A stretch of 64,000 nt of DNA, from assembly GCF_000690055.1 (NCBI RefSeq), contig NZ_JJNZ01000002.1, positions 1-64,000 of the forward strand. Reading direction: 5' to 3'. Shown here piece after piece: positions 1 through 8,810 of this stretch. The notes beneath the pieces were generated by a model. It made no database searches. It was not told the DNA's origin and saw nothing but the letters and a program-made list of their open reading frames with translations. Both the position numbers and the translations under genes were made by a program. Origin of the DNA: Pseudoalteromonas fuliginea (GTDB lineage Bacteria > Pseudomonadota > Gammaproteobacteria > Enterobacterales > Alteromonadaceae). Each line of letters begins with the position of its first letter. The stretch's first letter is position 1.

Positions 1-133
1 AACTAGGCAAAAATTTTTGTATCTAGTTGTTCTAAATGAAAATTTTCAACGACGTTATAGTGCAATTTAATTCATTAAATTGATCAAAGATTTATGCAGG
101 TTGGTATTAGATATAGGATAACTCTTTAAAGTA

Positions 134-158
134 ACAAAAAAGGGCCTTGCGGCCCTTC
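134..158 (-). terminator. Intrinsic terminator of the FecI-FecR-receptor operon
   Basis: A perfect 7-bp stem (AAGGGCC / GGCCCTT, 140-146 and 151-157) with a 4-nt loop is followed by a T run when read on the minus strand. It lies about 30 bases past the natural stop of the TonB receptor. This supports 189 as the original gene end, beyond the internal TAG. Bases 1-133 hold nothing I can identify. Confidence 0.85.
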
Positions 159-188
159 AACTTTAAATAACAATAGGAGAGTTATTTA

Positions 189-3100
189 TTAAAAACGATA
201 TTCTGCGCCGATGTAGTAATAAGCACCATTAAAACCAAATGGAGCTGAACGGCGAGAGTATTCAAATACACCGGAGCTGCTTACTACAGTGTTACCGTTA
301 GCATCAACGATTGTGCCTGAACGTGAGTTACCAATTTTGTTTTTGTCTGGGTAAACGTCGAACAGGTTATTAGCACCAATATTCACAGATAAATCTTCTG
401 TTACGAAGTAATTAACTTTAACATCCGTTAATATTTCTGCCTAATAAGTTTGGCTATCACCATCCTCTACGGTGTATTCACCAAAACGATTCAGTGATAA
501 ATTAACCGTCCAGTCATCACGTTGATAAAGCGCGCTTAAATTAATGCGATCCTCTGGTTGCCACTCTTCGATGATTGAAATCTCTTGTTCCGAGAATACA
601 TCTTCAACCGGCACAGTTTCTAAACCAGAACCTGATGGCGTAAATAACGATACAACATCAGTTTCAGTAAAGTTAGCCGCAAGTGTAAAATCAAGCGTAC
701 CGCCTAAGCCTTCTGTATTCCATGTTGCAACAAAATCGATACCACGAGTTTCTGTATCTGCACCATTTAAGAAAAACTGACCAGCGCCTGCACCTGAGCT
801 AACTAAGGCCGCATCTAAGCTTGAAGAAAGCCCTTTACCCAAACGGTTACTAATAACAATACGGTCGTCAATATCAATTGAGTAGTAATCAACTGTTAAG
901 TTGATGTTATCTGTCACGTTGTAAACGATACCTAAACTACGGTTTTGAGATTTCTCTTCTTTCAGTTTTGGAATACCTAAACTTTGTGCAAGTGTTGAGT
1001 CATTTCTAAATGTCCCTACTTCCTCAGCAACTAATGTACCATTAGGGCCTGTCACGAACTGCGTACTAATATTGTTAAAGTATAGCTGTTGCATAGATGG
1101 CGCTCTAAAGCCTGAACTTAATGCACCACGTAATGAAATATCATCTGTAACCGACCAGTTACCCGCTAGTTTAAAGTTAACAGTATCACCAAAACCTTTG
1201 TAGTTATCGTAGCGAAGTGCGCCAGATATAATAACATCTTCAATAAAGTAGGCTTCTGCATCCATGTAAAATGAAATAACATCGCGTGACTCGTCAACCG
1301 ACGATGCTGGAGATGAACCACCAAAACCTTGTGTGCCACCAGATGCATCTTCACTGCCTACACCACCACTTAACCCATCGTAAATACTTACGCCATTGTT
1401 TGTATCATAATCTCGGTATGCATATTCATTACCTTCTAGGATACGGTATTCGTCAGTACGAATCTCAGCACCCATTGCTAAAGAATAATCATCAAAGCTT
1501 TGTGTGAAATCAAGATTGATTGTTTGTAGTGAGAGCTCCATGCCATAAGCGTATGCTTCACGTGGAATAGTTGTACGAATATCAGCTGCACTTAAGCCTT
1601 GGTCGTAACGTAAAAAATTAGCGTATGAAGCATTAATTGTGTCACTTGTCGTGTAATCAATGCTGTTTTCACCGTAAGTGTAGGATAAATCTAAGCTAGC
1701 ATCGTTATCAAATTGTGTCTTATAACCAAAGTTATATGAAATATCATCGATCGTTGTGTTGATTTTTGGTAAAAAACCTAGCGGAATCGTCGCATCATTA
1801 TCTTGTAGTACTGGATTGCCACCCGCATTTGCATTGTGACGGAAAAATGCAGCTGATTCGTTATCACGCGTTGAATAAGTAATAAAGCCATAAAGCTCGC
1901 CATCGCCTAACTCATAACCTGTGTTAATTGTTAAACCAAACTGTTGAGAGTCGGCATCACCAATTCTAAATGTATCTCTGTCTGCGGTCACTTCTCGTGG
2001 ATCGCCAGCCAGTAAAGTACCGTCACTTAATTCTGTACAACCGTAAAATTGGCATGAACCATGTAAACCAGCACGGTTAGTAGGTGAACGGTCGCGATAG
2101 TTAATTGTTGCATTTAAATAACCGTCATCGCCTAGTGCAAAACCTTTGTTAAAATCGACGTTAACTGTTTCGCCATCACCTTCTGAATATTGACCATAAT
2201 TGATAGCCGCTTTACCGCCTTCACTACCATCTTTAAGTACAATATTAATTACACCGGCAATTGCATCAGAACCATACTGAGCCGCAGCGCCATCACGCAG
2301 AACTTCAATACGTTTAATAGCTGACGCAGGTATTGCATTCATGTCAGTACCCGCAGTACCACGTCCTACTGATGTATTAATATGAATAATACTTGCTTGG
2401 TGGCGACGTTTACCATTGATCAACACTAACGTTTGATCTGGACCTAAACCACGCAATGTGGCAGGTCTTAATGCATCGGTACCATCACTAATCGACGAGC
2501 TTGAAAAGTTAAATGAAGGGGCAATAGACTGTAACATACGGCCAACTTCTGTTTGGCCCGTATTTTCAAGCGCTTCCGCACTTAGAATATCTACTGGAAC
2601 GGGTAAATCTTCAACTGAACGTCCCGCTACACGGCTACCGACAATAGCAATTTTTTCAATTTTTTCTTGAGCAACTTCTTCTGCTGCATTCACACCTTGC
2701 GAATTTGCCGCAAGTAACGCTGGTAATATAGCTGCACTGACCGCTGAAAGCTTCATCATGTTGTTATCATTCCTGTTGATTTGTTTGAGTTTTATACTCA
2801 GTAATCCATTTTGATCAACAACCGCATCGAGCTCAGTTCCACCTAGTAATGCCTGTAAAGCATCAAGTTGGGTATAAAATCCATATACCGAATTTGCATC
2901 ATACTGCTTAGCTAACTCATAAGAAAACACCACGGTTTGCTCTGTTTGCTTAGCAAATTCAATTAAGGCTTTGTCTGCTCGCTGCGCTTTTATATCAAAT
3001 TGCACCATTTGCCCAGTGGTTTGCGTCGCGGCTTGTACACTGATGCTAAAAATAGCGGGGACAAGCACACTTAAACCACCCAATAAATACGTATGGTTAC

Positions 3101-3224
3101 TGCGCAACTTATATAAACAGCTGACAAACAAAAATCCTCTATGGTTTTGTTTCTTTTTTTTAATCTTTTTTTTACGTGATATCTTTATAGGTGCAACTTT
3201 ATCTAACATTAGCTTGATTTGCAT
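189..3224 (-). pseudogene. STN-domain TonB-dependent receptor (FecA type), interrupted by in-frame TAG
   Basis: Outer-membrane receptor that would take up a ligand using TonB and, through its STN domain, signal to the FecR next to it. Residues 1-66 form a lysine-rich extended signal peptide, about 72-148 an STN domain, and about 190-310 the plug (TonB-box-like KIAIVGSR, then RGLGPDQTLVLINGKRR). The rest is beta-barrel. The open frame from 3224 stops at a TAG (441-443) after 927 residues. The same frame then continues for 83 codons of typical receptor C-terminus (NIGANNLFDVYPDKN, ending GAEYRF with terminal Phe) to a stop at 189. So this is one gene with a nonsense codon, a readthrough gene or a sequencing error. 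Residues 156-180 look like a second signal peptide preceded by its own possible ribosome site. It starts 9 bases after fecR. The ligand is unknown; no ferric-citrate transporter genes are seen. Confidence 0.85.
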
Positions 3225-3233
3225 AGCTGCTAC

Positions 3234-4310
3234 TTATGATTCTGTATGGCGTTTAAGACTAACTACATGCTCGCCTAAGCGTTCATGATCAATCGAAAAA
3301 TTAGTTTGTAAGCTCTCAAGTAAGCCAGCTACATCGCCGGCTTTAAATACACCAGCCACTTTAATACTAGCAAGTTCAGCTGACGACAATTCAAAACGCG
3401 TTGCGGTATAACGGCTTACTTCATTTAAAGCATCGCTTAATTGTTCACCATTGAAAATTAACATACCATTTTGCCATGCTAAATCGCGCTGAACATCGCC
3501 CGCAGAAAGTTGCGTTATCGGCTTTGTTATACTTTGCTCAATAATCGCTTTCTCGCCCGAAGTAACAATATTTGCATTAATTTTGCGAATTTTTTGCGTA
3601 CTATTATCAGCAAGTTGATATGCTTTAAAATCATTAGCATCTACAGCAACACTTGGGTCGGTAATCATCACTTTACCTTCGGTAACCACAAGTTCTAAAT
3701 CTGATGAAGTATTGCGTTGCACATTAAATACCGTGCCTAACGCGGTAAAGCTTTTATCACCAGCCATAACACTGAACGGACGCGTCGTATCTTTAGCCAC
3801 ATTAAATCGCCCTTCTCCACGACTGAGTAATAGCTGCCTGCGCCCTTTGCTGTAAGCAACTTCAAGTAAACTATTGGTATTTAACTGAACAATCGTTCCA
3901 TCGGGTAAAACATAAGTAGCTTGCTCACCTACTTTCGTTTTATAAATTTTAGTATAATTAACTTTAGCAAGTTCTTGGTTATAACCATTTTCTAAATTGA
4001 TCAGTAAATAGCTACACACCATTAATGCTGCAAATAAACTGGCTGCAATCGAGTAAGAAAACATCCATCTATTTTTAGACTGTTTGCTACTACGGTGCGG
4101 GAATAAATGACTTAATTCGTTTAAAACAGATATTTCATCCCAAAGCTGAGCAAGTTCATATACAGCATCTTGATGAGCAGTGCTTTGCATCATCCACAAT
4201 TTAAATTGCTCTTTTTCGTCAGCACTTAAGCCGCGATCTATTGCACTTATCCAATTACAGGCTTTTTCGAGAATTAAATCTTTTGAGGTAAATTGATGTA
4301 CGTTGCTCAT
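3234..4310 (-). CDS. FecR-type anti-sigma / signal transducer
   Basis: Inner-membrane regulator that senses the occupied receptor in the periplasm and controls its partner ECF sigma factor. The 358-residue protein has a cytoplasmic N-terminal segment of the DUF4880 type (about 10-60), one transmembrane helix (about 84-104), then a FecR domain with the usual LPDGTIVQLNTNS and LLLSRGEGRFNV patterns. A C-terminal part after about 265 resembles the receptor-interaction region of FecR proteins. Its ATG overlaps the sigma gene stop (ATGA, 4307-4310), so the two are translationally coupled. It is followed 9 bases later by the receptor. Length and architecture are normal for the family. The inducing ligand cannot be read from the sequence. 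Confidence 0.92.
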   Translation of the reverse strand: MSNVHQFTSKDLILEKACNWISAIDRGLSADEKEQFKLWMMQSTAHQDAVYELAQLWDEISVLNELSHLFPHRSSKQSKNRWMFSYSIAASLFAALMVCSYLLINLENGYNQELAKVNYTKIYKTKVGEQATYVLPDGTIVQLNTNSLLEVAYSKGRRQLLLSRGEGRFNVAKDTTRPFSVMAGDKSFTALGTVFNVQRNTSSDLELVVTEGKVMITDPSVAVDANDFKAYQLADNSTQKIRKINANIVTSGEKAIIEQSITKPITQLSAGDVQRDLAWQNGMLIFNGEQLSDALNEVSRYTATRFELSSAELASIKVAGVFKAGDVAGLLESLQTNFSIDHERLGEHVVSLKRHTES

Positions 4311-4879
4311 TTTGAAACCCTCTCTAGGGGTAACGATTGCACTGACATAATACTTGCATCAGGAAGTTCGTGGGTTTTGTCATGCTCTCGCATATACAAC
4401 ATAGTCTGTAGTAATCCTTTGGCAATGTGCTTTTCAACCGTACTTTGACTTAATTGCATCTCGCTCGCTATCTCTTTTTGGCTCATGCCGTATACTTTTT
4501 TTAATATAAAACATTTACGAATTGATACACTTAATTGCTCTGTGGCTTTACAAAAAAGTAAAAAGCGCTCTTTAGATGTGTATTCATCTTCTAGCTGCAT
4601 TGATTTAAGTAATACAGGCAACTCACTGTCTTGCTCAAGGGATTCGTTAAATTTATTATCCCATTTAGCAATATGATTAAGTGCTAAATGCTTTGCTGTT
4701 TTAAGCATATAACTGCGAGTAAATTGAATATCTTGCTTTAAGTCAGCTTCATAGCTTTTTATAAATGTTTCTTGCACAATGTCTTCTACGTCATCGGGCT
4801 GAACTATTCGAGAGACAAAGCGCTTAAGTTGACTTGAAATATCAACAAATGTTGACGTAAACGTTATTTTTTTCGTCAT
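4307..4879 (-). CDS. FecI-family ECF RNA polymerase sigma factor
   Basis: Extracytoplasmic-function sigma factor of 190 residues expected to transcribe the adjacent receptor when FecR is activated. Region 2 (about 12-85) contains VEDIVQETFIKSY. Region 4 (about 110-165) contains the helix-turn-helix GMSQKEIASEMQLSQSTVEKHI. No membrane segment or extra C-terminal domain is present. First gene of the sigma-FecR-receptor operon and divergent from the DUF2937 gene, with 118 bases between them for both promoters. Autoregulation is usual for the family but no promoter element could be assigned with confidence here. Confidence 0.93.
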   Translation of the reverse strand: MTKKITFTSTFVDISSQLKRFVSRIVQPDDVEDIVQETFIKSYEADLKQDIQFTRSYMLKTAKHLALNHIAKWDNKFNESLEQDSELPVLLKSMQLEDEYTSKERFLLFCKATEQLSVSIRKCFILKKVYGMSQKEIASEMQLSQSTVEKHIAKGLLQTMLYMREHDKTHELPDASIMSVQSLPLERVSK

Positions 4880-4997
4880 CCTTAACTAGCACCTGTTGTT
4901 ATTTTTATTACCTTTAGATTACGAGTTTTGAGCATAAAAACAAGCAAAATGTTAACTTTGGGTTATTTATATGTATTGTTTTTAAAAAGGAAAGTTT

Positions 4998-5513
4998 ATG
5001 AGTAAACTTTTAGACTATATACGATTAAGTTTTTTTGCGTGTGGTTTACTTCTAGGTGTGCAAATACCTGCATTTGTGAGTGATTTTGGGCAAGCTATAA
5101 ATGCGCAGTTAATTGAAGCTAACAACGCAATTAAGCCATTTAAGAATGACGCAGCGCAATACTTTAATAATGACTTAGATAAACTCATTAAACATTATCA
5201 ACATTTAGATGATGACATTATTAATAAAGGTGCAAACAATATTAATGTGTTAAATAAACGCCAGCAAGCTTTACAAGCAGCTGTTAATGCGTTTTCTGAA
5301 TCTCCCTACTTATTTACCATAACCAGTAATTTAAGCGATATAAAACAGCAAGTATGGCAACGCTTTGAAGGTCAAATCATTTTAAAAAAAGACTCTATTA
5401 TAGCCGCCATTGTTGCAGCCATAATTGTTGCCTTGCTTGCAGAGCTTACTGGTTATTTGTTTTTAACTGGAGTAAAACGCTCATTTAAACGCTTATTCGC
5501 AGCTCAAAAATAA
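4998..5513 (+). CDS. DUF2937 family membrane protein
   Basis: The 171-residue protein has an N-terminal hydrophobic segment (about 10-28, with GVQIPAFVSDFGQ, characteristic of DUF2937). A helical central stretch probably outside the membrane follows, then a second strong transmembrane helix (about 133-157) and a basic C-terminal tail. Function is unknown for the family. A ribosome site AAAGGAAAG precedes the ATG. Its last 21 bases overlap the convergent LysR gene. It does not look functionally tied to the FecI operon and is simply divergent from it. The family call rests on the N-terminal motif and topology. Confidence 0.75.
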   Translation: MSKLLDYIRLSFFACGLLLGVQIPAFVSDFGQAINAQLIEANNAIKPFKNDAAQYFNNDLDKLIKHYQHLDDDIINKGANNINVLNKRQQALQAAVNAFSESPYLFTITSNLSDIKQQVWQRFEGQIILKKDSIIAAIVAAIIVALLAELTGYLFLTGVKRSFKRLFAAQK

Positions 5514-6380
5514 TGATTTCATAAAATCATAAAATACATCGGTTTTGCGGGTTGTTAAACTATTTTGCGGACGTAAAAACCAAACCGGTGCATCATCTTG
5601 TGCCATTACCCCTGGCATAACTTCAACCAAAATACCGTTTTTAAGATCTTCATTAATCGCTATTTTTGACTTAATAGCGATACCATGACCTGCAATAGCA
5701 GCTTGTGTCATATTATCGGAGTTTGAAATAGTAAAACGAGTTTTAGCATTAAAGGTATGTATTTTTTTGTGTTCGTCAAAAAGCTTTAACTGGCGTTGCC
5801 ACGGCAGGCAAACCCAATAATGTTCACTCAATTGCGTTAAATTTTCAGGCATGCCGTACTTTTCTATATAGCTAGGGGCTGCACACAGTATGCGACTATT
5901 GTTTACGATTTTACGAGAAAGTAATCCTGAGTCATTTAATTTTCCCACCCTAATTGCAACATCTTGCGCGTCATCAACCACATTTACAAAATGATCCGTT
6001 ATTAAAAAATCAAGCTTTAGTTCAGGGTAAGCTTGCTCAAACTCATTGAGTTTAGGCATTACGTATTTTGAAAAAACCCAAGGCGGCATGGTCACGCGTA
6101 GTAAACCACTCACCGATGAGCTACGCGCGCCAATACTATGCTCAGCATCGTGAAGAGCTTCTATTATAGCCCCCACACGCGTATAAAATATTTCACCTGC
6201 GGGAGATAACCGTACTCGCCTGCTATCTCTAAAAACAAGTACTGTAGCAAGCTCACGCTCTAGTTTACTCAAGCGATGGCTCACCGTTGCAGGCGATAAA
6301 CGCTGCTCGCGGGCAGCAGCAAGTACGCCCTTATTTTCAACTACAGCTATAAATGTTTCTAGGTCGCTTAAATTATACAT
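5493..6380 (-). CDS. LysR-family transcriptional regulator
   Basis: DNA-binding regulator with a winged helix-turn-helix (about residues 14-55: LAAAREQRLSPATVSHRLSK) and a LysR substrate-binding domain (about 85-290). I place the start at the ATG at 6380, giving MYNLSDLETF, the usual LysR beginning; a GTG at 6398 would add six residues without a better ribosome site. It is divergent from the peroxiredoxin/HAD gene pair, with about 120 AT-rich bases between. That region contains two ATTGCAA copies (near 6436 and 6472), a plausible but unproven binding arrangement. The likely target is the divergent pair. The effector is unknown. Confidence 0.92.
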   Translation of the reverse strand: MYNLSDLETFIAVVENKGVLAAAREQRLSPATVSHRLSKLERELATVLVFRDSRRVRLSPAGEIFYTRVGAIIEALHDAEHSIGARSSSVSGLLRVTMPPWVFSKYVMPKLNEFEQAYPELKLDFLITDHFVNVVDDAQDVAIRVGKLNDSGLLSRKIVNNSRILCAAPSYIEKYGMPENLTQLSEHYWVCLPWQRQLKLFDEHKKIHTFNAKTRFTISNSDNMTQAAIAGHGIAIKSKIAINEDLKNGILVEVMPGVMAQDDAPVWFLRPQNSLTTRKTDVFYDFMKSLFLSCE

Positions 6381-6502
6381 AAAGATGCCATTGTGCACTT
6401 TTCAATGTTTAATATTTTCGAATGAAGCTTTCAGTATTGCAATGTTTATTTAAATATATAAAACACTATAATTGCAAATAGTCTAATTATTGAGGTTCAA
6501 TC

Positions 6503-7153
6503 ATGAGTTTAAAAGCGCAAATAGATGCCTATAACGTACAAAAAGATGCCAAATTGCCGGCTGACGTTTTGGCACTAATGAACACTACAAACGAAGAGCT
6601 AATTGCACAGCATATTAAAGACAATGCATTGCAAATTGGTCAAAAAGTAGAAAACTTTAGCTTAGCCAACCATAACGGCGAAAACATTGAGCTTGCAGAT
6701 TTATTAAAAAAAGGCCCGGTAATCATTAGTTTTTACCGTGGTGGCTGGTGCCCATATTGTAATTTAGAGCTAAAAGCACTTAACGACTACTTACCACAAT
6801 TTAAAACTCAAAGTGCTCAGTTAGTCGCAATATCACCACAACTACCTGATGAAACTCTCTCAACTGCACAAAAAAACGACCTTGAATTTGACGTGCTTTG
6901 CGATGTGAGCAATAAAGTAGCTGAGCAATTTGGTTTATTGTTTACACTTGATGAGCGTATTCAAGCGTTATACACACAATTTGGTATTGATTTTGAACAC
7001 TACTACGGCGATAAAAGCTTTAAATTACCGCTACCGGCCACCTATGTGATAAACCAAGAAGGTGTAATTACATACGCATTTTTAAGCGAAGATTACACCC
7101 TACGCGCAGAACCTATTGATGTTATGACAGTACTTGAATCGGAGAATAATTAA
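6503..7153 (+). CDS. Peroxiredoxin-like AhpC/TSA-family protein
   Basis: Thioredoxin-fold protein of 216 residues with the pattern SFYRGGWCPYCNLEL (Cys83, Cys86). This is typical of the peroxiredoxin-like group in which a CxxC sits where classical peroxiredoxins have one peroxidatic cysteine. It probably reduces peroxides or acts as a thiol oxidoreductase in the cytoplasm, as no signal peptide is seen. The ribosome site TTGAGG precedes the ATG. The stop overlaps the next gene's ATG by one base (TAATG), indicating an operon with the exported HAD protein, divergent from LysR. The biochemical reaction of this subfamily is less certain than the fold. Confidence 0.88.
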   Translation: MSLKAQIDAYNVQKDAKLPADVLALMNTTNEELIAQHIKDNALQIGQKVENFSLANHNGENIELADLLKKGPVIISFYRGGWCPYCNLELKALNDYLPQFKTQSAQLVAISPQLPDETLSTAQKNDLEFDVLCDVSNKVAEQFGLLFTLDERIQALYTQFGIDFEHYYGDKSFKLPLPATYVINQEGVITYAFLSEDYTLRAEPIDVMTVLESENN

Positions 7154-7920
7154 TGTCTATTTTAAAATCGTTAAAAACACTTACTCTTTCACTACTTGTG
7201 GGCACAAGCCTTGTATCAGGTTATGCTGTCGCTGATGAACCAAAAGAACAAGCAAAACCTAAAGTGCTTATTTTTGATGTAAACGAAACCCTACTTGATT
7301 TAACGTCAATGCGTACTTCTATTGGTAAAGCGCTAGGCGGACGTGAAGATTTATTACCACTGTGGTTTTCAACTATGCTGCACCATTCATTAGTAGATAC
7401 TGTAAGCGGTAGTTATCACGACTTTGGGCAAATCGGTGTGGCGTCACTTCTTATGGTTGCCCAAAACAACAACATTGATATTACAAGTGAACAAGCTAAA
7501 ACAGCTATTGTTACGCCTCTTTTAACACTTCCTCCACACAGCGATGTTAAAGAAGGACTGGCAAAACTCAAAGCACAGGGCTATAAGTTAGTAAGCCTTA
7601 CAAATTCTTCAAACAAAGGTGTAAAGGCACAGTTTGAAAGCGCTGGTTTAATGTCTTACTTTGATGCGCGTTACAGCATTGAAGATATTAAAATTTACAA
7701 ACCAGACTTACGTGCGTATGAGTGGGTACTTAAAAAGCTAAACGTAGCACCAAATGAAGCAATGATGGTTGCAGCCCATGGCTGGGATGTTGCTGGTGCA
7801 AAAGAAGCTGGCTTACAAACCACTTTTATAGCACGCCCAGGTAAAGCACTTTACCCATTAGCTAAAAAACCAGATCACGTTGTGAAAGATTTACATGAAT
7901 TAGCCGCTCTACTTAAATAA
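7153..7920 (+). CDS. Exported haloacid dehalogenase type II (HAD superfamily)
   Basis: 255 residues. A Sec signal peptide (1-27, cleavage after AVA before DEP) is followed by a HAD domain of the haloacid-dehalogenase type. Nucleophile Asp42 lies in FDVNETLLDL; the second Asp of HAD phosphatases is replaced by Asn44, as expected for a dehalogenase-like rather than phosphatase active site. Motif II is SLTNSS, the lysine motif is IKIYKPD, and motif IV is AAHGWDVAGA. Classical L-2-haloacid dehalogenases have SSNxWD at motif IV, so the substrate may differ. Periplasmic location is unusual for this family. Co-transcribed with the peroxiredoxin-like gene and followed by a strong terminator. Confidence 0.87.
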   Translation: MSILKSLKTLTLSLLVGTSLVSGYAVADEPKEQAKPKVLIFDVNETLLDLTSMRTSIGKALGGREDLLPLWFSTMLHHSLVDTVSGSYHDFGQIGVASLLMVAQNNNIDITSEQAKTAIVTPLLTLPPHSDVKEGLAKLKAQGYKLVSLTNSSNKGVKAQFESAGLMSYFDARYSIEDIKIYKPDLRAYEWVLKKLNVAPNEAMMVAAHGWDVAGAKEAGLQTTFIARPGKALYPLAKKPDHVVKDLHELAALLK

Positions 7921-7944
7921 GTACACGCTGATGAATCAATACCC

Positions 7945-7981
7945 AAGCGGCCAATGTTAGGATGACATTGGCCGCTTTTTT
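7945..7981 (+). terminator. Intrinsic terminator after the peroxiredoxin-HAD operon
   Basis: A perfect 12-bp stem AGCGGCCAATGT / ACATTGGCCGCT (7946-7957, 7965-7976) with a 7-nt loop is followed by six T. It ends the two-gene transcript. Confidence 0.92.
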
Positions 7982-8144
7982 ATAACTCCTAGAGCGTGTT
8001 GAACTTTACGGTATTTATTCTCATAATCAGCATGTTAAAAAATTGAATGTAAACAAAGTATTTAGCCCGCTATGCGTTATTTTATCTGCTAGTAATTTAG
8101 TACTCACAACGCTACTATTAACTAAATACGTGGTGGAGAGTGTA

Positions 8145-8753
8145 ATGAAAAGTCAAAGATTAGGTGAGTTTGAGCAATACTTTCAAATTGATGAAAGTAT
8201 TAGAGTGAATTTATTAGCTGTGACAAATAAGCAAGTCCCTAAGTCACAACTTGAGCTTGAAGACGACATTCCCCCACTATTTAGATTAGCAAATGAAGTA
8301 AGTGAGCTTGAGCAAAGCTCGTTACGCCCACTGCGTAACTTAGGCGATATAGCACAAGAGCTAGCTACTTTTTTACAAGCGCAGTCACGTAAAATAGATT
8401 TAATAATGAGCCATATTTTGGCCTCAGAACAAGCCCAAGATAACGCAATACAATGTGATAGCTACGGCGGTGGCGGTATTCGTTTTACATCACCCGAAGT
8501 ACACTCAATTGGCCAAGCATTTAGAACCAAACTGTTTTTGCACCACGAGGCCTCTGCGGTTTATTGTTACACCGAAGTTGTGGCAGTAGAAAAACAAGAT
8601 AGCGAACACTACCAATACACTATGCTCTTTACCGCAATTAGAACCACAGACCAAGAACTTATTGTTAGAGCGAGTTTACATGCTCAAACCCGCCAACTTA
8701 AAAAACGTCAAGAACTTGATCAAAACCAAGGCGACCTAAACAGTGATAATTAG
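8145..8753 (+). CDS. PilZ-type protein (possible c-di-GMP effector)
   Basis: 202 residues, soluble. The N-terminal part is helical (QRLGEFEQYFQIDESIRVNLL, read in two halves). The region about 115-195 resembles the degenerate PilZ proteins of Shewanella and relatives (YGGGGIRF, SIGQAFRTKLFL, FTAIRTTDQELIVRASLHAQTRQL). The canonical RxxxR and D/NxSxxG c-di-GMP motifs are not complete, so nucleotide binding is uncertain. The start at 8145 is chosen because GGTGGAG lies just upstream; a TTG at 8043 would add 34 residues without a good ribosome site. It sits before aguA, possibly by chance. Confidence 0.75.
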   Translation: MKSQRLGEFEQYFQIDESIRVNLLAVTNKQVPKSQLELEDDIPPLFRLANEVSELEQSSLRPLRNLGDIAQELATFLQAQSRKIDLIMSHILASEQAQDNAIQCDSYGGGGIRFTSPEVHSIGQAFRTKLFLHHEASAVYCYTEVVAVEKQDSEHYQYTMLFTAIRTTDQELIVRASLHAQTRQLKKRQELDQNQGDLNSDN

Positions 8754-8810
8754 CTGACATCTTTATGTAAAATGCTAAACTAGCGCCATCTTAATTAGTA
8801 TATAAAATTC

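Noticed and set aside
189-386. Separate 65-codon gene at the left end
   Set aside because: It is in the same frame as the receptor and is its C-terminal end after the internal TAG; it has no ribosome site of its own.
8043-8144. TTG-initiated extension of the PilZ-type gene
   Set aside because: The ATG at 8145 has GGTGGAG upstream and matches the family N-terminus.
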